DNA from: Entonaema liquescens
Lineage: Eukaryota; Ascomycota; Sordariomycetes; Xylariales; Xylariaceae
Assembly: GCA_902805475.1 (NCBI GenBank)
Contig: CADCSX010000001.1
Span: 310,001 to 374,000, forward strand
Reading direction: 5' to 3'
Length of the DNA stretch: 64,000 bases
A model generated the notes under the pieces. It made no database searches, was not told the DNA's origin, and saw only the letters and a list, made by a program, of their open reading frames with translations. A program made the translations under genes and the position numbers. Shown here in pieces: positions 36,491 to 49,235 of this stretch. Position 1 is the first letter of the stretch, and each line of letters starts with the position of its first letter.

Positions 36491-37834
36491 ATGTCTTTCT
36501 TTAACAAATTGACCAGTAAGCTCGACGAGCTAAATCTCGGCGGCGGCTCGGATAAGCCACGAGAAAGGGAGGGATATCCAAGTGAGTTAGTTTTCTTTCC
36601 CCTTTCCTTCTTTTTTTATTTTTTATTTTTTTTATTTTTATTTTTATTTTTTTTTTATGCTTTGAACCCTGTCCCATATCCTTCATTAGCTCGTCAACTA
36701 CATCCAGCTTGAGTATAATAGGTAACTAAACGCCACCTTAGGCCATCAAAATTATCCACCTCCTTCTCAGCAATACGGTGATAATTACAACCGAGATCAA
36801 TATCCGCCGAACCCATCAAACCCGCCCAACCAGCATTACGGCGGTGGCTATCCACCACAACACGGAAGTAATTATAATACTCCTCCATCTGGAAACTATA
36901 ATTCTCCCCCGCCGCCTGGAAATTATAATTCCCCTCCACCACCTGGTAATTACAGCAGTCCTCCGCCGCCTGCTCCGGGCGCGGGGCCTACTTATGCGCC
37001 GCCCTCGGATAAGCCTCCACTCCCGGCCGGCTGGGTGCCGCAGTTCGACCAGCAGTACCAACGTTGGTATTACTATGAGCAGGCAACAGGTCGTTCTCAA
37101 TGGGAAGCCCCAGGTTCCCACTCTGGGGGCCAAAGTGGAGGGGATAGAGGTTGGGGATCTCACGGTGAATCTCACGGCGAGTCCCACTATTCGTCTCATG
37201 ACACGCACGGTTACGGAGCACCAAGCCATGGCGTACCGGGATATGGTTATTCCCAGGATTCGCATGGTCATGGCTCTTACGGAGGCCATGGTGAACAGAG
37301 CGGATATGGTTATGGTCATGGAGACCAAGGCTATGGCCACCATTCGGAAGACCACGATAGACACGGCAGCGAAGAGAAGAAGAAGAAAAAGGACCATAGC
37401 GGTCTCCTAATGGGCGCTGCTGGTGGTCTAGCCGTAGGTGCTATCGGTGGTGCGCTAATCGCCAATGCTCTCGGTAAGCCCATTTCTACCCATGGCGTCT
37501 TTAGCCATATATCTAACTCAATGCGAATTCCCATGCTAATATACGCGTAGATGATTCTGATGATGAACATCATCATGCCCCGCCAGCTCCGGCTCCGGTA
37601 TACGCCGCTCCACCTCCCGCTCCTGTCTATGAGCCAGTCTATGAGCCGGCGTACAATGCCGAGGGAGAGTACGTAGATGCTAGCGACCGAGAGTCCGTGC
37701 GTTCTGCTCGTCATGAATACGAAGAAGCTCTCGCCGACGCACAAGATTCCGACGCAAGTAGTAGCGATTTTGAAGAGCTCGAAGAGGCTCGGGAAGAATA
37801 CCAAGAGGAATACGAGGAAGCGTATGAGGATTAG
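36491..37834 (+). CDS. WW-domain protein with Pro/Tyr/Asn-rich region and glycine-zipper segment
   Basis: Three exons, 36491-36581, 36742-37473 and 37551-37834, give 368 residues; intron 1 is long (160 nt) and T-rich. Order: a short amphipathic start (MSFFNKLTSKLDELNLGGG), a Pro/Tyr/Asn tract with NYNSPPPPG repeats (about 35-110), one WW domain (LPAGWVPQFDQQYQRWYYYE to SQWEAP), a Gly/His/Ser/Tyr-rich stretch, KKKKKDHS, a glycine zipper (MGAAGGLAVGAIGGALIANA) that may insert in or tether to membrane, and an acidic tail (DFEELEEAREEYQEEYEEA). WW domains bind proline-rich ligands. The protein is likely an adaptor; its partner is unknown. The adjacent metacaspase has a proline-rich prodomain, an attractive but unproven partner. 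Confidence 0.85.
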
Positions 37835-38210
37835 TAAATCATGTCAAATATTAGACTCAGGCTCTGTTGGATCCAGGGGAATATCAGGGAACAGGTGAAT
37901 AGAGTTACCTGTCTTTTTTTAGGGTTAGGATGATCAATTACTCGATGTTCCTTTTAACGTTCCAGTTATGCCCTACCCAATGACTGATGAGTTTTTTATC
38001 AATGAAGAAATATTCCTTTTCATATTTTAAAAATCTTTATGCGAAAGTGAAGATCATATCGAAGCAACCCATCCCCTATGTCAGACACTCTCGCCGTAAT
38101 CTCCTTCTATAGGCTTATTAGCATGGCTAACAATTTCACGTTAGGGAGTATCACTGTCACGCGTCGTAACAAAATATGGCTCTTGAGCGGTTGTTTCAAT
38201 TGAACTATCT
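37835..38210. other. Convergent spacer
   Basis: A 376-bp stretch holding the 3' ends of the WW-protein gene and the oppositely oriented monooxygenase gene. No gene or repeat recognised. Confidence 0.55.
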
Positions 38211-40145
38211 TTACGAGGCAGTAACTTCAATACCCTTCAGGTTACCTTCATCGCGCCATTCTTTCAACTCCTTGATGTATTCATTCAGACCAGCGCTATA
38301 GGGAGATGCCCTAGCCCGCTTCATCTGCTCCTCGAGACTTGCCGTTAGATCAATTGCTTGTCCTTCGTTGTTGATATAGCTCGGCGTGCAGACTGTCACC
38401 GTCGCGAACCGGGCTGCCCCCTGCATGATCTTCATGCTCCAGGCCTCTTGAGCGGCCTCCTCGACCTCCACGCTAACCCCGCTCTTGGACAGACCGCCTA
38501 CTTTCTGGTGAGCTGTGGCTAGTACGTATGCGATTTGTTTGCACTGCACATCAAGCACATGCGAGTGGTTCACGTTGACACCGGACTGTAGGGGGGAGAG
38601 CCAGAACAGATTCGGGAAGCCGTGGTTCCCGTACCCGTGTAGCGTAGCCGTGCCTTTCTCTGCCCAGGATTCTTCTATGGTCTTTCCATCGCGGCCGTGC
38701 ACCTCAACTCCCGCACGTTTCGATGGGTCTGAACCATCTGCACTTGGTCCTCGATAACCGGTGCTAAACACAATAACATCAAGAGGGACTTCTTGGCCGT
38801 TGGCAACTAGAGCCTCTGGCGTTACGCCGTCGACACCTTTCCCGTCCGTGTCGACTAGGTGGACATTGGGCTTATTGAAAGATTGCAAGTACGTGTCGCT
38901 GAAGGTCGGTCGTTTACACCAAACTGGATACCACGGCGTGAGCTTCTCGGCTGTGTCTTTATCCTTGACAATCTCGGCGATTCGCGCTCGTAGTCGCGCC
39001 TGGTTTGGCGCATCTCGAGCTAGAAATTGGCCGATGACCTCGGGTATCTTTTCCGGCGACACGAAGGCAAACTCGGGGTCTCCGATTAGACCCGAGTAAG
39101 CAACCTGTCTAGACCACTCGTCATTAACCAAGTCTGGTGTACCGGGAGGAGCACAGTTAGATATGTTCAGTGCCAGGTTCTGCCGTCGGGCTTCGTGCCA
39201 GCCGGGTTTGCCAGCGATCTCCTTCCATTCTTCCGGGTCGGTAGATTTCTGGTTACGAGCGTAAGTCGCAGCAGGAGTACGCTGGAATACGTATAACTCC
39301 TTTGCATATTCGGCCAGGCATGGTACTACTTGGATCGCTGTCGCTCCAGTTCCAATTACACCTACTCTTTTATTCTTCAGCTTCGACAAGTCCGGGAAGA
39401 CTTCCTCTTGTGTACCACCGGTAGCATCGTAGTTCCACCGCGCGGTATGGAAAACATCGCCCTTGAATCCCTCGATCCCGACGCCAGAGAGCTTCGGTAC
39501 TTGGGGTTTGCTCAACAATCCAGCAGTTACCCAAACGAATTCTGCCTCCACCTTAAAAGTCGTCTTTTCGTCACCCCTTGGTCCCCTCCCAGTAGTGACA
39601 TCGCAGTTCCATACGCGAGCACTGTCATCCCATTCGATTTTGTCGAGTTTAGTCCTAAACAAGATTTTGTCCTGGAGGTTCCACCGCTTCACAACATCCT
39701 CTAGATATTTCCTGATCTCAATTCCGGAAGAGTATTTTTGAGAGGGCACGAACCCGGTTTCCTCCAGCAGTGGTAGGTACACATATGATTCGACGTCGCA
39801 ATGCAAACCTGGGTATCTATTCCAGTACCACGTTCCACCGACGCCGCCGGCCGTTTCGATAATTCGAATCTGGTCTGCTGAAAACCCGGCCTCGATAAGT
39901 CGCACCGCTGCCCCAATACCGCCTATTCCTGCTCCTGCTATGAGGAACTTGGGACGATCGCCAGCCTTAAGAGGTGATGATAACGCGTCTAGAGCTGCAT
40001 GGTCGGCCCAAAAGTCATCAGCTAGATGACGCAGTTGATCAGAATCGCTCTGCGACAGTGTCTGGAACTGAGCAGCGCCTTCAGGGCGAACACGCTTTTG
40101 GGCCTCCTCAGCATACTTCGCCTGAACGCGAGCGAATTCCTCCAT
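38211..40145 (-). CDS. Baeyer-Villiger-type FAD/NADPH monooxygenase
   Basis: Single exon, 644 residues from the first ATG at 40145 (the frame stays open upstream but has no ATG). The FAD motif is FLIAGAGIGGIGAA, followed by GGVGGTWYWNRYPGLHCDVES, written here as two parts GGVGGTWYWN and RYPGLHCDVES. The Baeyer-Villiger fingerprint is FKGDVFHTARWNYD (FxGxxxHTxxW) and the NADPH Rossmann motif is VGVIGTGATAIQVVP. The FSTGYRG motif precedes the C-terminal domain. The set and length match type I Baeyer-Villiger monooxygenases, which insert oxygen next to a ketone to make esters or lactones, in the cytosol. Substrate unknown; the neighbouring cyclase-family hydrolase gene is divergent. Confidence 0.93.
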   Translation of the reverse strand: MEEFARVQAKYAEEAQKRVRPEGAAQFQTLSQSDSDQLRHLADDFWADHAALDALSSPLKAGDRPKFLIAGAGIGGIGAAVRLIEAGFSADQIRIIETAGGVGGTWYWNRYPGLHCDVESYVYLPLLEETGFVPSQKYSSGIEIRKYLEDVVKRWNLQDKILFRTKLDKIEWDDSARVWNCDVTTGRGPRGDEKTTFKVEAEFVWVTAGLLSKPQVPKLSGVGIEGFKGDVFHTARWNYDATGGTQEEVFPDLSKLKNKRVGVIGTGATAIQVVPCLAEYAKELYVFQRTPAATYARNQKSTDPEEWKEIAGKPGWHEARRQNLALNISNCAPPGTPDLVNDEWSRQVAYSGLIGDPEFAFVSPEKIPEVIGQFLARDAPNQARLRARIAEIVKDKDTAEKLTPWYPVWCKRPTFSDTYLQSFNKPNVHLVDTDGKGVDGVTPEALVANGQEVPLDVIVFSTGYRGPSADGSDPSKRAGVEVHGRDGKTIEESWAEKGTATLHGYGNHGFPNLFWLSPLQSGVNVNHSHVLDVQCKQIAYVLATAHQKVGGLSKSGVSVEVEEAAQEAWSMKIMQGAARFATVTVCTPSYINNEGQAIDLTASLEEQMKRARASPYSAGLNEYIKELKEWRDEGNLKGIEVTAS

Positions 40146-40924
40146 TGTAAAAATGTCTTGTTCGGCAATTGCCCTGGTGTCTCTTGATATCTGCTGAAGC
40201 GAATCTGGATGCAATGGAGCGATTAAGCGAGCTGATGTGGCGTATTTTATGTATGCTGTAACCCCTTTCAACTCCAAATTCTCCAATTCCAACTTTCATC
40301 CCAGTTCTTCTATTTCTAGTTCGTCTAGCAGAAGTGAGCTCAACACACGACTCATTCTGATTGGCCATTCAACTAGTTGCAACTGTATCAACTAATGCAA
40401 AGGGAACGGTCCATCCGTAGTTCGTACACTAACAAGCTGCAAACGTGATAGCCAGCATATGGATGGACATGTTCCAACCTATGAGAGTTGAGAATCGAGG
40501 GCGAAACGGGGAATAGCTTAACGAATATCTGCACACTCTTGGCGAGAGGTTCTGGCCGCCCTCTTGACCTCAACTACCCCTCACGGTGCTACCTCACGAG
40601 TCCCTGAATAATACACGGATTCTAGCGTATTCGCGTAGGAGGAAAGAAATCGTATTCGTGTTTCGCATGGAGTCGATATGGTCAGGTCAGATCTTAAGAC
40701 CCCTCATAAACAAAAGTTCGCGAGCTCCGCAAAACCGACGATAGTCACATAAGCTAACGATAGGGGGAGATCCTAGTAATACTATAAGACTACCTAGACT
40801 AGGATATTTATCTCAAATCCCACTCGACCACGCATATGAGGGGGAAATCCACATTAAGTGTCAACGACACCAATGCAGGGGGGACTGTTGCGCACGTTGA
40901 TATATATGAATCGTACCATCAGCT
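40146..40924. other. Intergenic region upstream of the monooxygenase
   Basis: Contains the monooxygenase promoter by position. No other gene seen. The right end abuts the second hAT-type element. Confidence 0.5.
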
Positions 40925-41425
40925 AACCGAACTAGGCATGGGCATTATGCGCATAATAGATCTACTATGCGGTATAATGTCATTATACGCAAATTGTATG
41001 ACATTATGCGCATAATAACGTATAATGCGTATAACTTAGCGAAAATTTTTCCGTATATCGTATAACAACAATAACAACACCTATTTTAACTTAAAATACG
41101 CTTAAATTTAAATAAAAAATATTTTTTAAAAATAAAATTATATTTAATTAATTTATTTTTATTAATTAATGCTTTTTCTTGCAAAAATAAGCGGCTTATA
41201 AATATTATAAAAAAAAATTACGTATTAAATTAAGTTTATTTTATACTTTATCCAATTTGAAAACATGTTTCAACATTAAGTTAATCTTACCTTTGTATTA
41301 GCGCGCCGGATAATCGGGGGTGTTATTCCGTTATGCGTATAGTAATTTTATTATGCGACATTATGCGTCATTATACGGTATAATGCGTTATGCGCATATT
41401 GAAAAATGCCATCTCTAAACCGAAC
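40925..41425. mobile_element. Non-autonomous hAT-type element (MITE), copy 2, with target duplications
   Basis: The element is 40933-41417 (485 bp), starting TAGGCATGGGC and ending GCCATCTCTA exactly like copy 1, with a perfect 8-bp duplication AACCGAAC at 40925-40932 and 41418-41425. It is about 8 bp shorter than copy 1 through small indels. The interior (roughly 41040-41300) differs from copy 1 by C-to-T and G-to-A changes almost throughout, as expected for RIP, while the terminal parts are nearly unchanged. It lies less than 100 bp upstream of the cyclase-family start codon at 41516, so it may sit in that gene's promoter. Confidence 0.88.
40981..41027. repeat. 29-bp invertible segment between 9-bp inverted repeats, copy 2 orientation
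   Basis: CATTATACG (40981-40989) and CGTATAATG (41019-41027) bracket the 29-bp segment 40990-41018, which is the reverse complement of 13933-13961 in copy 1 except for a single G-to-A change. Confidence 0.85.
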
Positions 41426-42325
41426 CCTATTCATACTACCATATCACATAGCCTTGTAGCACCATATTATCTAAAGTCATTCGATCTCTGAAGAGTATAC
41501 TTGCTGTTTGGAAAGATGAGTGCCGTAAACGTGCCAGATTTCGACGACCTGCCCAAGGTCCCAGATATGCCCCAAGGATGCGCCTGGGGTATCTTCGACA
41601 AGGACGGCAAGAAAGACTTCTTGGGCACGCTAAACCTCGTCACGCCGTCTGTTACGAAGGCTGCATACAGCGAGGCGCGAGATGGCATATCAATATCGTT
41701 GAAGTGAGTCCCGATTACTACGTCTTCGCCCGTTACGTGTTATGAATCCAGTTTATACGAACGTCTATCCAGCTGGCCTCTCAATGCCATGCCATTCCCG
41801 CTACCGGGAAGAATAGCGCCCGTGCATAAGCATATGACTTTACAAGAAGCGGGATTATCTGAGGGCTTAGGTTGGGATGATGAGATTCATTTCAACACGC
41901 AATTAAGCAGTCAATGGGATAGTCTCATCCACTGGCACCATCAACCGTCCGGATTGGCCTACAATGGTATTACTGTTAACAAGGAAGCACTTTCCGTGGC
42001 ACATACCTCTGCAAACACCACGCCTACACTAGATCATTGGCATGCGGTGGGTGGACTGGTAACAAGAGGTGTTCTCATCGACTTCAAGGAGTGGGCAGAA
42101 AAGCGTGCTAGAGCAGAGGGGAAAACAGGGGAAGAAGCAATCTTCCACCCTCTCGACGGTCACCGCATCACTATCGAAGAGATCGAAGCCGTAGCCAAGG
42201 ATCAAGGCGTCGAGTTCCGACACGGCGACGTCCTCATTGTCCGTACGGGACTTACCGAGATACTGCAGGCACCGCGTCCCGAAGACTTCGCAAAACTGCA
42301 AGCTGGTACAGTTACGGGCGTACAT

Positions 42326-42478
42326 TGTTGAAAATAGACGCAGGTTATAAGGTATAAATTAGTTATATTAATTAGTTATTTGATTAAGTATATAAATAGA
42401 GTATGTATAATATATAAAAGTTACGGGTGTAAAGTATATAATTAACCCTTTAATTTACTAATTACATATATTTTAACA
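42326..42478. repeat. Left LTR
   Basis: 153 bp, starting TGTTGAAAATAGACG and ending ATTTTAACA. The outer (left) third keeps G and C bases; the inner (right) third has T or A where the right LTR has C or G. Confidence 0.92.
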
Positions 42479-45400
42479 TTTTTATTTAAATTAAATTTGT
42501 AATTTATTTTAAAATATTTTATAAATACTTTATAATAATTATATTTATATATAATTTTATGTTTAAAGTTTAAGTTGTACGTATCGTTTAAAATAAAAGT
42601 TATTAAAAATTTTATAAAATAAATTTCCGAGCGTAATTTATTCCTTAATTTTATTTAATAATAAATTAAAGTAAAGATTTTTTTTATTATTTAATACGTT
42701 AATATTATATTATATTTCGGTTTTGTCCATCCGTTTTTTATTTTGTAAATATTTTACGAATAATTATTATTTATTTTATAATATATTTTTTTAACGAATT
42801 TTATTAAATACTTTTTTTATAAAATTATAATCTCATATAAATATTTATTTTTTTTATTTTATAAATACATTAATGATAATTACCACGAAAACGTGTTAAT
42901 ATTTGTTTTTCCATTTATTACCCATTAATTAATTATTAAATATGTTAAATAACTTTATTTATGTTTTTTTTTTATTTTTAAGTATTAATTTTGTAAAATT
43001 ATTAAATAAATTTTAAAATAATAAGTTAAATATATATTTTATTTAATTTATTCGGTTTAAATTATTATGGAAAGATATAATTTATTAATGGATATATAAT
43101 TAATTATTTTATAAAATTAATATATATTGTAAATATTTAAATATTTTATTATTTAAAGTTTTAAAATATATCATTTAAACTTTAGTTACGTATATAGTAA
43201 TTAAAAGATTTAAAATAAATTAAAAAGTAAAATAATATATTTTTAAAGTTTTTTAAATAGTTTGTCGGGTTAAGTTTTAATTTTAAAAAAATTATAATGT
43301 TTGGTTTTTATTTTATAAAAAGGTTTTAAAATGTATTAACCTTTATTATTATTTTACCAAATTATTTTAAACATTAAAAATTACTTTTATAAAATATTTA
43401 TAAATAATTATATTTTATATTAATTATTTTATAATATATTATTTAAATATGTTTAATATAATTGTTTAATAATTTTTAAAATATATTTAATTATATATTT
43501 TTTAAATATTAAAGTTTTTAATGATGTATATAAAGTGTTTTTCAACCGTTTTAAAAATAAGTTTTAATTTAAACTTATTATTTATGGTTAATGTTTCATG
43601 GTTATATTTTATAATTATTATAACTTAATTTTTATAAATTATAAAACGTTTATTATATTTATAATTTCCCATTTATTTTATAACCGAAATTTTATTATTT
43701 TTTTAAATTTAATAAATATATTTTTAAATAAAAATTTAATAAATTTGTTTATCATTTATTACATTATAAAAGTATATATAAAATTAACTTTGTTAATTTA
43801 TTATTTTTTACGAGTAAAATAAATGTTAATTTTTATATATTTTATATAAATGTGGAATTAAAGGTTTTTAATGAATGTTAAAACTTTTTAATTATTTCCG
43901 TAAATTATTATAATGTTAATATCGTTTTTTATAACCATTAATTTTTTTAATAAATGGCGTAATTAAATTACTTTTTTTATAATGTTTACCATATCTTTAA
44001 ATTTAAATTTGCAAGTGGATATAATTATTATAAGTTATTTCTTTAATGATTAATTAATGGTGCTATTTTTAATATTAAAAATATATTTTAAAATTAACTT
44101 TTTTAATTACGTATACCCCGCGTAATTAACGTTTATTTACTTTGTAAAGTTCTTTAAATTATTTTAAAAAATAAGTTTATAATTTAAAGTATTTTTCAAG
44201 TATTTTAAGACTTTTTTAACCGTTATAATATATATTATAATAAAGTTTTTTATGTATTAACTTAAATATAATATTATATATATTATGTTAAAGTGTGTAT
44301 TTATTATAATATATATTAAGTATTTTATAATTTATATATATTATTTTAAGTTAATAATGGTTATTACGTAATCGTTTAAAGGTTTAAAAATCTTTAAAAT
44401 ATTTATAAATATATTAATAAAGTTAAATTTTTATTATTTTAAATTTTTAATAATTTTTTTTAAATATATTTTTTAATTAAATTTAATAATTTTATTAAAG
44501 CGATCTTTTTTAATGGTTATTTTTAGGTAATATGAGTATAATTTTAAATTTATTATTTTAAATTTTTTAATAAATTTTACTTTAATTTTATTAATTTTAA
44601 TTTTAGAAAAATTTATAATAAATAAGTTATTTACATAAATTGCAATATAAATGTGGTTTTTAACAAATATCCTTATATTGAAATTTAATATTTTAAACTT
44701 TAATATTTTTAAATATATTATTAAAGTTTAATATTATATTTTAAAAACTTGTTTTAAATTATATAAAACTTTATTAAATTTGTAATATTTGTTAATTCCG
44801 TTGTTAAATTTAAAGGATTATTTAATATAAATATCTTTTTTAATGTTTTTATATAAAAAAACAATAATAATATTTATTTATTTTATTTTTAAATTTAAAA
44901 TTGTAATTATTATAAATAAAGTTTTATAATTTATAAACTTAATTATTAATATAAAGGTGTTAATGTAATTAAAGTTTTTTATTTATTTGAATTTTTTTAT
45001 TATTTATTTAGTTTTATATTAAGTGATTTTATTATTAAAGTTTTGTTTTATTTTATAAAGTTATTTTTTAAATAATGGTTTACGTTTTATAAAAAACTTA
45101 TATAACGTTTATATTTAATTATTTATTAATGATTGGTATTTAATGTTTATAACTTTATATTATTTATGCCATTTAAAATTGTGTTTAATGTTTTTATAAA
45201 ATTTGGGTTTAAGTTTAAATATTATTATTATAACGTTAATTAAATAAATGGTGTATTTAAAACTTATGTTAAATTTAAGTTAATATTTATATAATAATGT
45301 TATATTTACCCGTTATTTAAAATTATATTTAAACGTTTTACGAGGCGGGTTACCAACGTATAATTTAAGTTTTAAATTTTATATTAATATTTTCAATTTT

Positions 45401-48400
45401 ATTTAAAATAACTTATTATTATTTAATTCGTTTTAAAGTTTAATATTATATTAATCTTCTATAATAAGTTAAATATTAAATTTTAAACGTTATAAATTTT
45501 TATAATTCGATATTCGGATAAAATCATTATTTATAAAATAAATCTTAAGTAAATTCCGGGTAAATTTTATTAATTTTAAACGGTTTTATGGTAAAAACAA
45601 TAATAAAAATTCGAATTTTACGCATTTACCTAATATTAAAGGTTTTTTAATAAATATATAAAAATAATTTTTTTTAAATATAATATTATTTACAATAATT
45701 ACCTTATTTTTATTTATTAATAATATTTTATAAATTTGTAAATTATTATTTTTATATTTTAATATTTTATAATTAATAATTTTAACGTGAAATATATTGG
45801 TTTTTTAATTTTTTAAATAATAATTATTAACGTTTATAATAATTAAATATGTTAAATTTAATGTATTATTATATTAAACCTCGTAAAAAATTTTATTTAA
45901 TGCGTTATAAAAGGACTTATTTATTAAATACGCTATTATTTAAATTATTATAAGTTAATATTTATTTAACACTTTATTATTTTTAATTTATATTAATATT
46001 ATTTAAATTTTATTTTTTAATTTTTTAATAATGTTTTTAATAATATCTTTTAATTAATATTATTTAATGGTTATATAATAAATTATAATACCTTTTTAAC
46101 AATAATATTATTTAAATTCATAATTAATATATAAATTTAAAATGTTTAAAGTAATAATGTAATAACACCGTTCGGGTTTTTTTTATTATTTTAAAAAATC
46201 TTTAAACGTTAATAATTAATTTTTAAAGTTTTTAATTAATATAACTTAACTTATATATAAGTAATTGCATATTATTATTAATTATTTTTTATAATTATTA
46301 ATACTTTATATATTTAATGGTATATTTGCTTTATTAATGTGTAATAATTTTAAATTGTAAATGTTTTTTTTTAATATTTTTATATAAAGTTTTTTAATTA
46401 TTTTACTTTTTATATAAATTTTATAAAAATAATATTTTTTTAAAAAATTAATATTTATGAATATATTTATAAATTTCTTTAAATTTTAATTATTTAAATA
46501 ACTTAATTATTTATATTATATTTTTAATAATGGGTTTAATATAAAATAAAAATGAAATGTTATATTAAAATTTATTATATTAAAATAATTATCTTTTTAA
46601 TCGATTATATATAAGTTATTTATTTTAATTGTAATTAAAAATATTTTTTTATTTTTAATGTTATAAATTAAATTTTATTGAAATAAAAACTTTACTTTTT
46701 TGTAAATGAGTTAAAATATTGAAATGAAGTTATAAGTTAAATTAAAGTAATAAATAATATTTGTAATTTTAATTTTTTTAAATTGTTTTTTTATAATAAC
46801 TTAAAATGTAATAATGTTTTATAATTCCAATATAATAATTTTATTATTAATGCCATATATATAAAGCTTTTTATATAAATATAAATTAATAAATAATGTT
46901 TTATTATAATAATTAATTTAATTGTAATTATTATCAATTATTATTATTTTCCGTAATTTAATAATTAATTTTTTAATTTTTAATTTCGTTATAGTTATAA
47001 ATTTTAATATTATTAATATTTTTTTTATAAATAAATTTACCGGTACGTAATTAAATATAAAATTAATTGTAAAAATTATCAATTTTAACGATTTACTTTA
47101 TAATTAATTACCTCGTATTTAATTATTTCGTACCTCGTTATCCGGTGTATTAAATTATAATTTATTAAATAAACGTCCCCGAAATATTTTTAATAAAATG
47201 TTAAGTTTCGAAAAGTTAATTATTAAAATGTTAAGTAATTTTTTAAATACCATAAACGTTATTATAATAATAAATGTTAACAATTTAATTCGACCTTTAT
47301 AAGTTAATATAATAATTATAATATTATTTTTATTATATTTGGGTTTTTTACCTTTGTTTTTAAACCCGTTTTATTAATTTTTAAACCGTTTTTTAAAGTG
47401 TTTTTAAAAATAATTAATTATTTTATGATTAATTAATTATTGTCCGGCCGTTATGTAATAAATGTATATAAGGTTTTTTTTACGTTTGGTATTTAACTTG
47501 TTAAAATGGTTAATTAAAACATGTTTATTATTTTTACTTTTAATTTTTTAAATTTGTTTTTTTTATTAAGTTAATTTAATAACGTTATTTATAATAATTA
47601 TAATTTTAACAATTAAGTTATTATTATTTTATATAAATATGATATTATAACTTTAGAAAAACATTATAAAAAAAGTATTATAATTAAAATTTAAGGTTTT
47701 AAAGAATTTATTAATTAAATATAATTTATTAATTATATAAATTTTATTTAATTTTTTAAAATTTAATTATAATTACTTTAATTTAAATAATAACATTATA
47801 ACGGTTTTTTTAATGGTTAATAAAATGGTATTTTATTTAAATGTTAAATTTTAAAATATAATATTACTTTATAATTTATATTTTTTTTCGAAAGTTTTCC
47901 AAAAATCGATTATTATAATTTTCCCCGTTATTATATTCTTAAGGTTTTTTTTTAAATAATAACGGATGTATTTGTAAGTTTTATTTTATTTATTTTGCCA
48001 AACTTTAACTTTTTTACGAAACTTGGTTGTTATGATACTTTTATTATCTTTTATGTTCGTAAGGATTATTTTATCGGTTTTGCTTAAAAACATTTTCTTA
48101 TATCTTTATATTGTTAAATAATTAAATATTTCCCTTTTAAATATCAACCATTTATTCGTTAAATTTAAATGGATAATATTATTTAAGGTTATATTACTTT
48201 TTTTCGTTTTTGTAATTATTAAAAAAGTGTTAAAAAAGGTTGTTAAATAATGTAAAAAATTTTGTAAATTTCGATCGATGGAATTATTTAATTACGAGGT
48301 AATTTTTTAAAATATAATTAATTGATTTTGTAATTAAGATTAATATTATTTTAAAATATTTACTTAAGTTTTAATTAAAAAGTTTTAAATTTTAAATTAA

Positions 48401-49235
48401 CGTTTTTTTAAAGTAAATAATATATTTTTTTTCTAAAAACTTTAAAATAAATATTTTGGAAAATGTAATAAATCTTTATAATAAATTACGTAAAGTAATT
48501 ACTTTAAAACCGAAATAATTAACATTTAAGTTAATTAAAAGAAATATAAAAGATACGTTATTTATATTTAACGAGCGTAATTTCGGTAATGTTATCGTAA
48601 ATGCAAAATTAAAGTTTTTAAAATAAGATTTTTTTAAAAAATCTTTAATTAATAATTATTTAAATTTTTATGTTAAATATAAGAAATTTCGTTTATTTAA
48701 ATATTTAAAATATAATGTTTTTTATAATAACTTTTTTTTAAAATTATATTTAATTATTATTTATTAATTTTTTATTTATTATAATATTTAATTAAAATTT
48801 ATTATTTAAATAATATTAATATTTTATATAATAATTTTTCGTACCGTTAAAGTTATTATTTCAATTTAAAAAACTTTAATATATTTATAATTTATATTTA
48901 TTAAAATAAAACGAATTTTAATGTTATTATTAGTTAATATATATTTTAATATAATGGTAATTTTATAAAAGTTAAATTAACGTTTAATATTAAAAGTTTT
49001 TATAAAAAAAAATAATGGATTTTCCGTTATTATAACCTCGATTTTAACGCTTTTTTTTAACACGTTATTTTTTACAAATTTTCCTTTTTAATTTTTTAGG
49101 ATTTTCTCGTTTTTTATTTAATGCGCAATGGAAATCGCAATAACTTAAGTTAATTACGTTTTTAATGGGTAATATATTAAATAATAAAATCGGATTTAAT
49201 TATATTTATAATTATAAATTTTCGGGTTTATAACT

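Noticed and set aside
36778..37410. 200-codon Ile/Thr/Arg-rich frames overlapping the WW-protein gene
   Set aside because: Shadow frames of the repetitive coding region; the supported frame gives a WW domain and joins three exons cleanly.
40146..40292. N-terminal extension of the Baeyer-Villiger monooxygenase
   Set aside because: The frame is open but has no ATG; the first ATG at 40145 gives the family-typical start.
43598..43822. 74-codon open frame rich in Ile, Asn, Tyr and Phe inside the retrotransposon
   Set aside because: It lies in RIP-mutated, extremely AT-rich DNA and its composition simply reflects that; no domain is visible.
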